Of a DNA stretch of 64,000 nt, positions 11,610-22,800 are shown in pieces. Location: NCBI RefSeq assembly GCF_024713975.1, contig NC_091094.1, forward strand, positions 16,897,001 through 16,961,000, read 5' to 3'. How positions within the stretch are numbered: the stretch's first letter is position 1; every line of letters starts with the position of its first letter. The DNA is from Paralichthys olivaceus. Its lineage: Eukaryota > Chordata > Actinopteri > Pleuronectiformes > Paralichthyidae. The notes under the pieces were generated by a model, which was given only the letters and a program-made list of their open reading frames with translations, searched no databases and was not told the origin of the DNA. The translations under genes and the position numbers were made by a program.

Positions 11610-12155
11610 AGAGGACACGACGAGTAATTTATATTTAAAGAATTTAAAAAATGTTCTGGCAGATAATGTGATAATGAGGGCATGAATGACAGAGAATGAA
11701 TTAACGAATTAGTGAAAATAAAAAGAGCAGGAGAGCAGAGTTAACAGTGATTTATTTTTATATATCAGTGATAACATGAGGTGAAAATCTTGTTTTAGGA
11801 ATTTGAAAGTTTCATTATACCACTCACTTCAGTATCTCTCAAAGACAATACCTTTATATGGGCCAACAGGACCTTTGCCAGAATCTAAATTAAAGTTATC
11901 TTTAGGTTTATGTCAGCTGGAGAAAACTGGTAAAGGAAAATACAAGACACATGGACATGAAGCTTCATATTCAGCCTTTCCAGTACAACCAGTAGCCACC
12001 AGGGGGCAGGATATGGTGCCTTTCACCTTTTAACCTTATGTTGTTTTACCCTGTTTTGCAACAAAACACACACAAGGACACACATTCAAAATCAAAAGGG
12101 AAAGCTGATATGTATAATAGCATATATGGATGACTGATCTTGATTACTTTTGGTT

Positions 12156-12158
<3 letters not shown>

Positions 12159-12226
<68 letters not shown>
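12159..12226. repeat. (GT)n microsatellite
   Basis: About 34 GT units. Confidence 0.97.
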
Positions 12227-12228
<2 letters not shown>

Positions 12229-12365
12229 AACAGGGAAAAGGGTTACATAACAACAATTAAGGCGGCATGATCAAACAGCCATTTTATTCTGAAATTGTTT
12301 TAATGAAGTCAAGCACATCATGCACTTCTATGTGCTGAGAGAAGCCCTTCAGTATCCTGTGTGAT

Positions 12366-12404
12366 TGTGTGTGTGTGTGAGTGTGTGTGAGTGTGTGTGT
12401 GTGT

Positions 12405-12489
<85 letters not shown>
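12366..12489. repeat. (GT)n microsatellite with GA/CT interruptions
   Basis: About 60 GT units, interrupted by GTGA twice and TCTG once in the first third, then pure. Confidence 0.97.
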
Positions 12490-12490
<1 letters not shown>

Positions 12491-12820
12491 ACATGAATAC
12501 AGGCATGTCATAGTGTGTGTATTAGTGGTGTATGTGAAATACCGTAGCTGCTCGAGAGTCTGTTCACTGTGTGTGTGTCTCTGTTTAGGCCCTCAGCCTC
12601 CACTGGTTAATATTAGAAACACTGCTTGTTGGAGCGACTGACAACTTATTATGTACACTGCTAAAATAGGTGCAGCAATTTGCACACACACATGCACATA
12701 CATGCACACACAAGTCAACCTCAGTGCTCACACACCAACTCTAAACTCCCAGAAAAGCCTTTGTGAAGCGCAGCAAGAGGGAGCTGCTCGCCTGACGCCG
12801 ATGTGAAAAAGCAGGGGAGG

Positions 12821-12821
<1 letters not shown>

Positions 12822-12895
<74 letters not shown>
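12822..12895. repeat. (GT)n microsatellite
   Basis: About 37 GT units; the third long GT run within 750 bp. Confidence 0.97.
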
Positions 12896-12896
<1 letters not shown>

Positions 12897-13505
12897 CTTG
12901 ATAGTAGTGGGCGAAGGGTGGGTATTTGGAGTAAATGACAATAGGATGAACCTTGCAGGGGTCACCAGCAGTGTCTCAGCATCAGTGTGTCTCAGAATCA
13001 GTGTCTCAGCTCCTGGGAAAGTGGTGGGATGAGAAAAGTGGTTTCTCCAAAACTGGGCTTCTCTCTGTTGACTGTCAAACCATGAGTTCTGGGTTTGGTT
13101 CTGGAGGTCACAGCCCGTCTGTTGCATGAATGACACAGTGATGGAGTTTGAATTTGTCAGTCTCCCTCTACTGCATCACAATGACCTCTTGACTTCAGGA
13201 AGTAAATACAACTAAATTACATTGACTTGGCTGGTGGTGGCATATACACATTCCATAAATCCATGCATTTACATAAATATGTTTTGTGTTTACTCTTTAT
13301 TGTGCTGTATGTGCATGTGCAGCGTTGCAATAAATTCATCCTCTATATGTAAACAACATTTGTATCTATACACTGAGCATCCTAGTGATTGAGTCAGTTA
13401 CCACAGACAGTTATTTTTTAATGTGCGTAAAATGTAGAACAAAAACACAAACAGCTACAGTTATTTCAATATCTCTTTCTTTGTTTCTGTGCCAAGGTTT
13501 AATCG

Positions 13506-13930
13506 TAGACCCATTTTAAAAGATGGAAGACACGTCTCCACTTCCTCCCGCTATCCTGAAATGAAGCCAAAATATCCCAGATTCAAATGCCGCCATCTTG
13601 CACATGTGGAGCAGTAGCGACCAGGGAATGGAGATGGAGGTCTCACCAATCCATGCGTTTGACCAAACATGAGTACGTCTCAGCTGTCAATCATAAAGTT
13701 ACACCCCTTTTTATATCATTAAATAACTTTAGCCCTTTAACAAACATCAGTGTGATAAGAACTACCTAAAGTGACAGAAACCATCTTTGAGAAGAATTTA
13801 TTTGTCTTTTTAGTTTGGTCGATGTCTGTCGGGGTTTATAACCTGTACTGCAGCCAACCACCAGGTGGCGATTGAGACACTTTGGCTTCACTTTGGGGAT
13901 GTCATAATGTCCTTTATGTACGGTCTATGG
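13506..13930 (+). repeat. Non-autonomous transposon-like repeat with TAGACC/GGTCTA ends
   Basis: The left end reads TAGACCCATTTTAAAAGATG. The right end reads ATGTACGGTCTATGG, whose complement begins CCATAGACCGTACAT, so the termini are weakly inverted. Internal words GCCGCCATCTTG, GCAGCCAACCACCAGGTGGC and CTTTGGCTTCACTTTGGGG are ones I recognise from a very common teleost repeat that ends in ATACAGTCTATGG. It lies just downstream of the fibrinogen-domain gene, so that gene's 3'UTR may run into it. Confidence 0.65.
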
Positions 13931-14193
13931 AGTAGCCCCATAATTAACAGTAGTATAATGTAATGTGGAGTTTAGCCTCAAACAGTCTGCTAGTGAATAT
14001 GAAATATTATTTAAACAGTATCTTTAGTATATTTTTCTTGAATCTATTAGCTGCCGTCTGCATGTACTTCACAAGCTACACGGGAGCTGTTCTAAACACA
14101 GTGATAACTCTGTAACTCTATATCTCACATCTGTGACTGACATGATCATTACAGTCAGTTGTGCCACTTATTTTCAGTTGAGTCATATTAGAT

Positions 14194-16830
14194 TTAGGAC
14201 GTCCCCACAAAGTTCTTAGGTCTCGTTTTCATCTCCACCCTCTTGAAGGAATAGCGTTCTCCAGTCTGTCCGTCTGTCAGGATGTACCACGTCCCCCAGT
14301 AGATACCGTTGGTCACACCACTGTAGCGCCCAATGTAGTACCGTCCATTCAGGTTGGCCGCCAGGCAGGCATCGAACCACCAGCCTGTGCCATAGTACTG
14401 ACCACAGTTTCCTGCTGCGTAGCGGTCATGATCCCGGTCAGCAGTGCTGAAGGATCTGCCGTCGTGGTTGTAGCGTTTGCTGTAGCTCAAGGCGTTGCCT
14501 GCATCTCCAGAGTATTCACGAGCTGTCAGACGATACCTGGATGAAAATAAAAGTAACTCATGATACATCTGTCTTTTATGAGTGTACTGTGGAACCAAGA
14601 CAGAGACACCTAACCTAAACAGGACTCTAGTAGTATAATATCACATCTAATTAGGTGTCAAAAAGTGCCAGTGTTTTGAGACTTGTGTTCATGTTTTCTG
14701 TAATTTTGGTTTTAATGTGTTTTTTGATGCATTAAAAACAGATTTACAGATTTAGTCATGACGGTTCTTAAGTATTGTTTAGGGGTTGAATATAAGTGTG
14801 TGTCACCTCTGTGCCTCTGAGGCCACTTTGAAATTGTTGTAGGTAGCATGGCGTCTCTGTTGGTGCCAGTCCTCCAGCTCAATCCGGAGCTGGTGTTGGC
14901 CGACAGAGGTGAGGGCGGTCAGTGCTGCGTTCCCCAGCCAGTGGTCTCCCTGCGGACTCCCAAAGCCCTCCCGGTATTCCTGCCATGTCCTGTTGAAGTT
15001 CAGGGAACCGTCCTGCCGATTCTGGACAACCGTCCAACCACCGCCCGCCGTCTCCATGTCACATTTAGCCTGAGCCATAACAAAGACTTTGATATTATAA
15101 AGCCTAGATTTTGCTGATCCACAGACAGCTTAAACATCTCTAAAAGAAGCAGAGCGGTGTGTGTGTATGGGGGGGGGGGTCTGTGTGTGTGTTTATGAGT
15201 GTATCTGAAATACCTCCAGTGCCGGCCTATGCAGGTCAGGCTGGATGGTGTAGATTCCACTGTCTTTGATGCCGAGCCTGTAAATCTCTGCACAGTCCTG
15301 AGGATGTAACCTCTCCAAAGGGGCGACTGAGAAACACACACAGGACATTTTCTATTCCAACTTATTTGTCCACATTAACTGCATCATGTGACCACTCCTC
15401 CAGCCCATACCTGTCAGTGGGTGTTGTGTGATGCTCTTCAGGAATAGCAGCAGGTCTTTCTCCCCCTCTCTCCCCACTGCTGCACTTTCTGTGAGCCCAG
15501 AGAGAGATCAGGTTTATCAGTGAGGCACATCACGCTGTCGTCAGGGTCAGAAAACAGATGCTTTGTCTTTATTTACTGTGCAGAGAGCTCCCTGTTTGTT
15601 TGATAACTCTTTAAAGCTTTTTTCACATCTCATTCCTCTCTGTGCAGTTAAATTCCTATGCACTCACCTATGACCGACACTTAGCAGGCCTCATTGAGGT
15701 TCTGTTTACTATGTGTGGGGGGAGTGAGCATGCTGGAGTTTGTGTGTGTGTGTGTGTGCGCAGAGGTGGGAAGTATAAATGTGTACTACTCACCTAGTCG
15801 TTTGGCCATTGCCCCAAGGGCCTGGCTGTGACAGTGGAGGTCACACTCTGTCAGCACAGCTGCCATTAGAGCCAGGATGGCTCCCAGAGAGTTGCTCTCC
15901 TGGCCCCCTTGACTCCAGGCCCCTCCCGTTTCCTGGAGAGAGTGCATGCAGCGCTGCAGCTGAACGAGACGCTCTTTGACACCTCCAGTCTGCAAAGGCA
16001 ACGTTTGCAGGGTTAACTGCTGTCAATTCCTCCATATTCTTCAGTGAAATGTTATATATCTATAAATGTTGAGTGAAAAGAGTTGTGCATGGTTGTGCAT
16101 CATTGACATGAGGCTTATAGCTGAGTGGCCTGTTCTGTGTCACCCCTAATCTGTCTCTTTACACTTACATCAGCCATTGTGATCGTGTCCCTCGTGCACC
16201 TGTTGCTGCATGAGCTCATCACAACCATATGATGAGGACATTTTTAAAGCGGACCTAATTTTATCCCTTCTGTGACTGTCATTGCTGACTGTCATTGCTC
16301 CATGGTTGTTAGGTGGTGCCAAGTTAAGTGTGCCGCCTGTCCCACAAGAGAGGACCTGCTGACCTGTGTCTGATAGTCCCCCGCTAAGTCGTTGTTGGCA
16401 TACGTGAATGAACAGAGCTGCCTCGTCTTGTCTATTTGTCCCATGTCACTCTTAAATGACTGAGAAACATCTGATTAAAAATGCATTATCTCACTTTTCT
16501 TATCACAAAAATTTTCTATAAATTGAAAAAATGCATAACCTAACATTTGATTCCACTTACCTTAGGCTGAACCTGGGGGGACTCATGCCTGTGCTCCACC
16601 CGCCGCGGAGCGTCTGAGATGGCTGGAAGTGAAATCCCCATCCGACAGGCCGCTGTCCCAGTCTGACCCTCACAGGCCCCACTGCCCGCTCCTGCCCCCA
16701 TCCCGGGTGGCATGGGTGCAGCCACCAGACTGTCCCTGCAAGGAGGGTGTGTGCAGGCTGGGGATGCATCTAAAGACAGCAGGGTGCCCACATACAGTGA
16801 CAGCATACCAAGAGAACCAAAAGGAATCAT
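14194..16830 (-). CDS. Secreted fibrinogen C-terminal domain protein (fibroleukin/FGL2-like)
   Basis: Six coding exons on the minus strand: 16561-16830, 15794-15989, 15411-15488, 15214-15326, 14807-15069 and 14194-14536. All introns are GT-AG and the phases close, giving 420 residues. The first ATG (MIPFGSLG) opens a hydrophobic signal peptide of about 25 residues, followed by a Cys-containing, Gly/Ala/Pro-rich linker. A helical, Leu/Gln-rich middle (about 91-180) could support oligomers. The fibrinogen-related domain begins near residue 195 (DCAEIYRLGIKDSGIYTIQP) and includes KCDMETAGGGWTVVQ, the calcium-site-like STADRDHDRY, NCGQYY, GWWFDACLAANLNGRYY and the terminal RVEMKTRPKNF. The pattern is closest to FGL2, but the N-terminal region is short and lacks the long coiled coil of angiopoietins. 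Alternatives are an angiopoietin-like or ficolin-like paralogue. I am sure of the domain, less so of orthology. It is probably an extracellular ligand or immune lectin; that is inference. Confidence 0.85.
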
Positions 16831-17151
16831 GGGAAAATGGAGGCTTTTCCTCAACTTTGTTTTAATCTCTGGAGCAGTGGTCCTGCCTCCCTCCTCCAGG
16901 CTGATTCACAGCTTCTCCTTAAATCTCAGTAAGTGCCTCTTCAGGTGGAAAGTGTGCCCTCTTCTTTTTCTCCAGATATTTCTATTGCTGTGTTCTATCT
17001 TCTTTTTTCATCCTCTTCTTCTTTCCTTTCTTCCTCACTGCTCGTCCTCTTTCTCCTGCTCCTCTCAGTTAGTGAGGTTGCTTTGGCTCAGATTCCTAGA
17101 TAACTGCGGCACTCTTTGCTGTCTGACACAGACCAATGCACCCACCCCCTG
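16831..17151 (-). other. 5' flank of the fibrinogen-domain gene
   Basis: Likely 5'UTR and promoter side of the minus-strand gene. A pyrimidine-rich stretch (on the plus strand) spans 16960-17070. No clear TATA box or CpG island was seen. Confidence 0.4.
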
Positions 17152-17181
17152 ATGCACACACACGCACACACACACACACAC
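17152..17181. repeat. (CA)n microsatellite
   Basis: Short CA run with one CG interruption, abutting the TAACCC-rich repeat. Confidence 0.93.
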
Positions 17182-17184
17182 ATT

Positions 17185-17430
17185 TGTACATCTATATTAG
17201 TGAGGACACTCATGGGCATAATGTATTCCATTGCCCCTTAGCATAACCTTAACCATCAAAACTAAATGCCTAATCCTAACCTGAACCAAATTCTAACCCT
17301 AAAACCAAGTCTTAACCCTCAAACAGCCCATTAATTAATTAGTGGGTCAGAAAGTGAGGACCAGCCAAAATGTCCTCACTCTGTAGGTTGTAGGATTCAA
17401 TTGGTCCTCACAAAGATATCTGTACAAATA
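17185..17430 (+). repeat. TAACCC-rich dispersed repeat, copy 2 (most complete)
   Basis: Framed by TAGTGAGGACACTCATGGGC at the left and TTGGTCCTCACAAAGATATC at the right. Between them are GCATAATGTATTCC, CTTAACC, CTAACCCTAAAACC, TCTTAACCCTCAAACAGCCC and CCAAAATGTCCTCACT. It shares this word order with 7476-7660. Confidence 0.75.
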
Positions 17431-17515
17431 CACACACACACCCAGGCAAACAATCTGTCCATCTCCTCAACTCATCTCCATCTTGCTCTTTTTGATTCCC
17501 ATACAGCCACAAAGT

Positions 17516-17522
<7 letters not shown>

Positions 17523-17558
<36 letters not shown>
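17523..17558. repeat. (CA)n microsatellite
   Basis: About 18 CA units. Confidence 0.95.
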
Positions 17559-17560
<2 letters not shown>

Positions 17561-18184
17561 CAAATTTGGACAGAATTGCTGCAATGTCTTGAACACAAAA
17601 TGTGAAATTATGAATACCTTTCACAGATTAACACACTTTGCATTAATGTTTTATTCCTCTCCAGCAGCATGAACTCAGCCCGGACAGACCTCATACCTTC
17701 AACCATTAAGGTGCATCAGTGACACTGTTTGCAGAGATGAAAATGCAGCAGATGCTTCAAATATGTGGCTCCTTCCTTCCTCCCTCTGTGCTATTATCAC
17801 GTCCTTTTGTAATGCCAGTATTTGTGTTTACAAACTGAGTTCCAAAGAGGCCATAAAGACTTGACATTCAATAGGTGTGAGACAGAAGGAATTCCTCCAT
17901 AAACACAAGAGTCGCCCCAGTCATCAGGGCTCTGCACAGGCACACTCCCAATAACAAGGAGGACAAACACACATAGACACACATGTGGCCACAAAGAAGA
18001 CGGAAATCGAGATGAGAATTCTGTTAGGTTCAGATAATGTCATAATAGGAAGCCAATGGCAGCTCAGTTTTGTTCTTAAAGATTGAAGGGTTTAATGAAG
18101 GGATGGGAGCCAATTTTAATTGTTACTATTTTCACATATTGATACATGGCTGGAAGTGAAAGGTTTGAGCAGCCCTCCTTTTCG

Positions 18185-18345
18185 GGACAGATTAATGTCT
18201 TAAATCTAGCCTTAACCTAACCACAACTTCCATTTTACCTCCAAACTTAATCAGGTTTTACCTCATTGGCACCGCACTGTGGTCCCCATGAGATCTACTG
18301 GTCCTGACAAGGCCAGTGTTCGTGCTGGAAAAAGTCCTAAAGAGG
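18185..18345 (+). repeat. TAACC / GGTCCCCAT dispersed repeat
   Basis: Degenerate CTTAACCTAACC is followed by a block (18281-18316) reading TGGTCCCCATGAGATCTACT then GGTCCTGACAAGG. That block is the reverse complement of 29546-29581 at roughly 32 of 35 positions. I recognise it as another widespread teleost repeat. Confidence 0.65.
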
Positions 18346-18437
18346 CAACACAAATCAATAAATACAAACACAGTCACCTGTCTGTTGTATTTACTGTGTC
18401 TGTGTGTTTATTAATTGTCAAAGCCTCTTCTCATATT

Positions 18438-18659
18438 TTCTGTGGATTACGATGTGCAGCGCCTGGCTTCCGGATCCTTTCTTTCATGTGTGTTTGTGTC
18501 AGTAGGTATTATCAGATTAGATAATCCTTTGATTTGAGAAAAGGTCTGCCTGATCAGCATTCTCAATCTCATCACCTTTCCTCTCATTCGTCTCTCCATA
18601 CACACCAGACTGGCAGTGAGGTGGATTAGAATGGAAACAGTCAACAGCAGAGACTCTGA
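18438..18659 (+). repeat. Dispersed repeat R1, copy B
   Basis: Shares its start (TTCTGTGGATTACGATG) and its end (ATTAGAA..GAAACAGTC, AACAGCAGAGACTCTGA) with 7990-8156. The middle carries about 55 bp not present in copy A. Confidence 0.65.
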
Positions 18660-18744
18660 CTACAGAGGGAAACTGATGAGAAGCATTATCACCAGATATT
18701 TTCTCTAGCATGAAGGTTTTGATCTCTTCTTAGGGTTATAAACA

Positions 18745-18890
18745 CACACACATACATGTCTCTCTACATTTGTAAGGACAGTCATAATGCATTGCTTAGC
18801 CCTTACCCTAACCTTAAACATTACAACTAAACAAGCCTTTGAAAAAGTAAGTCTTCACAAATACATAAGTACAAGTACACACACACACAT
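18745..18890 (+). repeat. TAACCC-rich dispersed repeat, truncated copy
   Basis: TTTGTAAGGACAGTCATAAT, then GCCCTTACCCTAACCTTAAA and a (CA)n tail. A shortened version of the 17185-17430 element. Confidence 0.6.
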
Positions 18891-19274
18891 AGGTCTCAGG
18901 GTGTCCCAACCTACGTATGTGTAATGACCTTTCAAATTAATTTCAAATATGACATTTTATTTGTATAGCCTATATTCACAAACCACAAATGTTTCACAGA
19001 GATGAATGGAGCAGTAATGACAGAGGTGAAGGTTAGACAAAGTTTGGGACAACTGCTTCGCTTGCTCCACTTATTTAAAATAATCTGGCAGTGCCCTCTA
19101 GTGGTGACTTTCCCTTTTGACAGTGATTCAGCACAATGAAGCAACACATTCACAACATGCTGCTGATCATATGAAGAGGAAAAAGTGTCACTAGTGTTTC
19201 TATTTTGTCACTTGTTTGTGTAATTTCTCTTTTTTATTTACATGTTTAAAATAAATAAAGATAAATACAGTTGC
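18891..19274. other. Spacer upstream of rab7a
   Basis: No feature recognised. AT-rich, ending in an AAATAAATAAAGATAAAT run. Confidence 0.5.
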
Positions 19275-19278
19275 TATT

Positions 19279-19313
<35 letters not shown>

Positions 19314-19345
19314 CATTATAGCTGCTGTTGTTGTTGTTGTTGTTA
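19275..19345. repeat. (ATT/ATC)n then (GTT)n simple repeat
   Basis: Mixed ATTATC and ATT units followed by about seven GTT units. Confidence 0.93.
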
Positions 19346-19414
19346 GTATTCCTGTGATTTCTTTCCTTTGATGTGCTCAGAGGAGTAGAATGTTCACAGT
19401 CACATTTTGTTTTC

Positions 19415-19802
19415 TGTGCTGGTGGGCGGGGACAATTCAAATGAGCTGCGCGTGACGTAGGACGCAGACGTAGTGTCGGAGGAGGAAGTGAAAGGGGAAG
19501 AGAGCAGCAGCAGCAGGTCTCCAGGCAGACTAGCTTCTAACAAAGTGCCAAATTTAATCATCTAAATCTGCCTCCTCCGTCTACGACACTGTGGTTTTTA
19601 AGTGTTCACGTTAAGGACGACTCTGTTTTTTATTGGGATCTGAATCGAGGCGTTGCCAAACTCAATTTATCTCACGAGTTAAGTGCCAGCGAGGAAGCTA
19701 GCTAGCAAACTAACGCCTAGTTAGCCTCTGACGCTAGCTCCCTCCTGAACAACAGCCCGCCCCGGTGCTCAGGTCTCCTCTCCGCTGTGCTTCAGCTCCA
19801 AA
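19415..19802 (+). promoter_or_regulatory. rab7a: rab7a promoter and non-coding exon 1
   Basis: TATA-less, GC-rich promoter with a GC box GGGCGGGG (19424-19431), an ATF/CRE-like GTGACGTA (19452-19459) and an ETS-type GGAGGAAGTG (19481-19490). A 5'UTR exon probably follows and ends at about 19802, where a consensus donor (AA|GTAAGT) occurs. The coding region resumes in exon 2 at 23962. The start site itself cannot be placed from sequence alone. This is the housekeeping promoter style expected for RAB7A. Confidence 0.65.
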
Positions 19803-22800
19803 GTAAGTTTTTATCTTCCAGATAACAATCAGTTTGATCCTGTGATGAATGTTAACTCGCTCATCATCCGCTCGGTTTCCTGTCAACGCTAACGCAGCTA
19901 CGGCTAATGTTAATGGTGCTGCGGTGTTTTTTCGAGAAGCTGGTTTGCGAAAACAAGGCCTGAGTCTCCTCTGGGTCCAGTCCAGCGAGGAAGGAGACGA
20001 CGCTGTGCAACGAAGCTCCGTCAAGATATGTCCTCTGTCCAATGTCGAGAGTGTGGATGTGTTAGATAGTGACGTTTCCCCGCAGCCTTCATGCTCCCAG
20101 GTAGAAGCTGCAGGACGCTCACAGCTCTTCCACTGGAAACGGTCTCTGTGGTAGTCATGTTTAAAGGTGTTAGTCTGCGACTTGTTGTTGGCAGTGTTGT
20201 GTGTCGTTGTGTTCCCAGGAACACGGACTGTTGGTTGCGGTTGTGACTCATGCATGGACATGCTTCACTTTGTTTAGTCAGAGATATTTCATTTGATGAT
20301 GTGGTTTCAACGCCTATTACTTGAACCAACACGTTGGGTGGAAATGTTGCCAGTGTTGTTGACGTCCAAACTCCAAAAGTCCTAATGTTTTTCAATGCAT
20401 GTCATCTCACCTTTCCCCTCTGGTCTCCTGAACCTCTTTCCTTGCGTGTGGAAACAGTGAGATGTGTCCCTGCTCTGTGATTTTCTTTTTAACTTATTGC
20501 ATTTGTTGACAACTTTTCATCTGAAGTCACTTGACATTAATGTAACTTGACATTAAAACTATTTCACTGTGAATTACCCACCTGGTTGTTTGGATCAGCT
20601 TCAGTTCGAGCTCATCTCACATCCGGTGACTTGATTTTTCTGATTCTTAATATTATCAGTATGTTATTTATATTATCATTATGTTCCTGCTGGCACTGTC
20701 AGCGTGTCTCTTTTTTCTTTTTTCCACATGTTGCATAGACGGCTGTATTGCACCATATACCCTCCAGTTTGTCCTGGAGTGGTGTACTTCATTGTTTACA
20801 GTTGAATTCGCAGGATTTTGCGTAAGCTCATGTGAAAAACATCATTTTTCTGAAGGATCTGTCTTTCTATTTAATACAGCTCTGTAATATAACGGCAGAG
20901 GTCCAAGATGTTGTGAGTTTACATAAACTTTGGCTTCACAATATACTACACATACTAGAAACTATTGGTGCTGTTATTAGTTATTGTTTCAACACAATTG
21001 GTTTATCTGACATGACATCATTTGGCTACCACAATCACATGGTTCTTTAGGAAACATGAAGATGGCCTAACTAACTGACAGCGATGGACAGAGCATTGAG
21101 CAACATCTGATCTCAGCTGTCCTAATCTATATTTAGTCCCTAGTTTGTTTTTTATGGTTGGTGTGCCTGCATCATAAACAATATATCATTTACAGTTGTT
21201 GATCAGCTGAAATTGAGTAAACAAGTAACTTTAAACTAGAACCCATTTCTTTTTGCAGGATAATTGTAAACACATTCATCCAGACGCACTTGTATATTTA
21301 CAATTCAGTGTTCCATCAGAAGTACAGTAAATTGTGTGTACCTGTATATATTTATATATGATATTAAGTAACAACACAGATTTTCATTAACTCGCAAATA
21401 CTGTACAGATTTTTCGGTTTGTTACAAAATGCTAACATTTGTATCAGTCGAATTTTCCAGTTAACACTGATGTTGCAATTGTAATAAAATGAATCAGGTG
21501 AGAGACTTTCATCCGATTTCAAACTAAGGCTCCAGTCACAGACCATAATCTGCGTTCAGGAATTGATGTTTTACGCTCCGTTGTCTGTGAAAGCATCAAG
21601 ATGTGGGATGTGATTGCTCTGTTGTCATGTGACTGGGTAGAGTATGCCCAGGCTTCAGTGATGTGCTGTGGTTCTTGCTTCTGTCAGCTCCTCTCCACAG
21701 TATGCTAGTCACTGGAGTGCTGTGCTTAGTCCACCCACAAAGAATGCAAGTGTACTTTACAGCTCCAGATGGGAACTGAAGTGTTTGTGTTTTAAGGTTA
21801 AGTTTAGAATCAGGATTTATTTTCACGGCTCACAATTTAGTGTAAAATCAACATTTTCGTGTGTTTTTAAAATGTTTTTTTAAAGTATTGTTGATTTATG
21901 TTCTATCATTTGTTTACCATTGAAACCAAACATTTCCAAAAAAAGGGGCAATACTGATAGTGAAAGGATTTCCTCATCCTCCCATAACCATCCTACAAGT
22001 TAACAGTTTTTTAACCAAAATTCTTGTTTAATTGGACGTCAGTAGTGACTCGTCTCACATATTTATTTTCTCTAACAGTTATACTTTGTCAAACTTCAAT
22101 CTTTCTGATTGCAGCATATGTGACAGCTATGATTCTGATTCTCTATATTTGTTTCTGTTCATTCAGCTTAGGTGAGGCAGTCTCACGTCTTGTAATGTTA
22201 GGGAAAACCCGAACTTACATGACGTTCAGATAGGAAGTGGTCAAGTTTTCTGTTAGACTGTTGTGTAACAGGTTAGTGCGCTTCACAGAGACAGATGAAA
22301 GTGATCGTTTGATTTCCCTAAAACCATCCACAGAACGGGTGATTAATTCATTTGTTGACTGACAGTTGTTCCAGTATTTTTAATTTATTTACTTGTTGCA
22401 GCCCTTAGTGATTAACACATGTAATTGCCCGTAGTCACATTTAAGATCTCCTTCATTGTTGTAGGGAAACACTGCATCTTATTCCCATCAGACATTCACT
22501 ACTGCAGCCACCCTCACTAACAGCATGCACATCTACAGAGGACCGTCTAAGGTTTTGTTTCTTATCAAAATCGGTGTGCTCGAGTGTTAACGAGTAAGAC
22601 AAGTGAATACGCAGCCTGTTATGTAATGAAGGTTTATTTTAGACAATCCCTCAGGACTGGAACATAGACTTCTTTGTTTTCTGTTTTACTGTTTGTTTTG
22701 TAATGAGCTGCTGTCACGATATACTGTAAATAGAGGGTGAAATTACTAATATTAGGAGGGACTAAAAAGGACTTAAGCAAATCAGTTTCTTTTTGCTGAC

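Noticed and set aside
16831-16854. Upstream extension of the fibrinogen-domain protein (RKSLHFP before MIPFG)
   Set aside because: The upstream codon is TTG, not ATG. MIPFG is the first in-frame ATG and gives a proper signal peptide.
19734-20395. Overlapping long frames on both strands after the rab7a promoter
   Set aside because: They lie in the GC-rich start of intron 1, where stop codons are rarer; no domain and no family resemblance.
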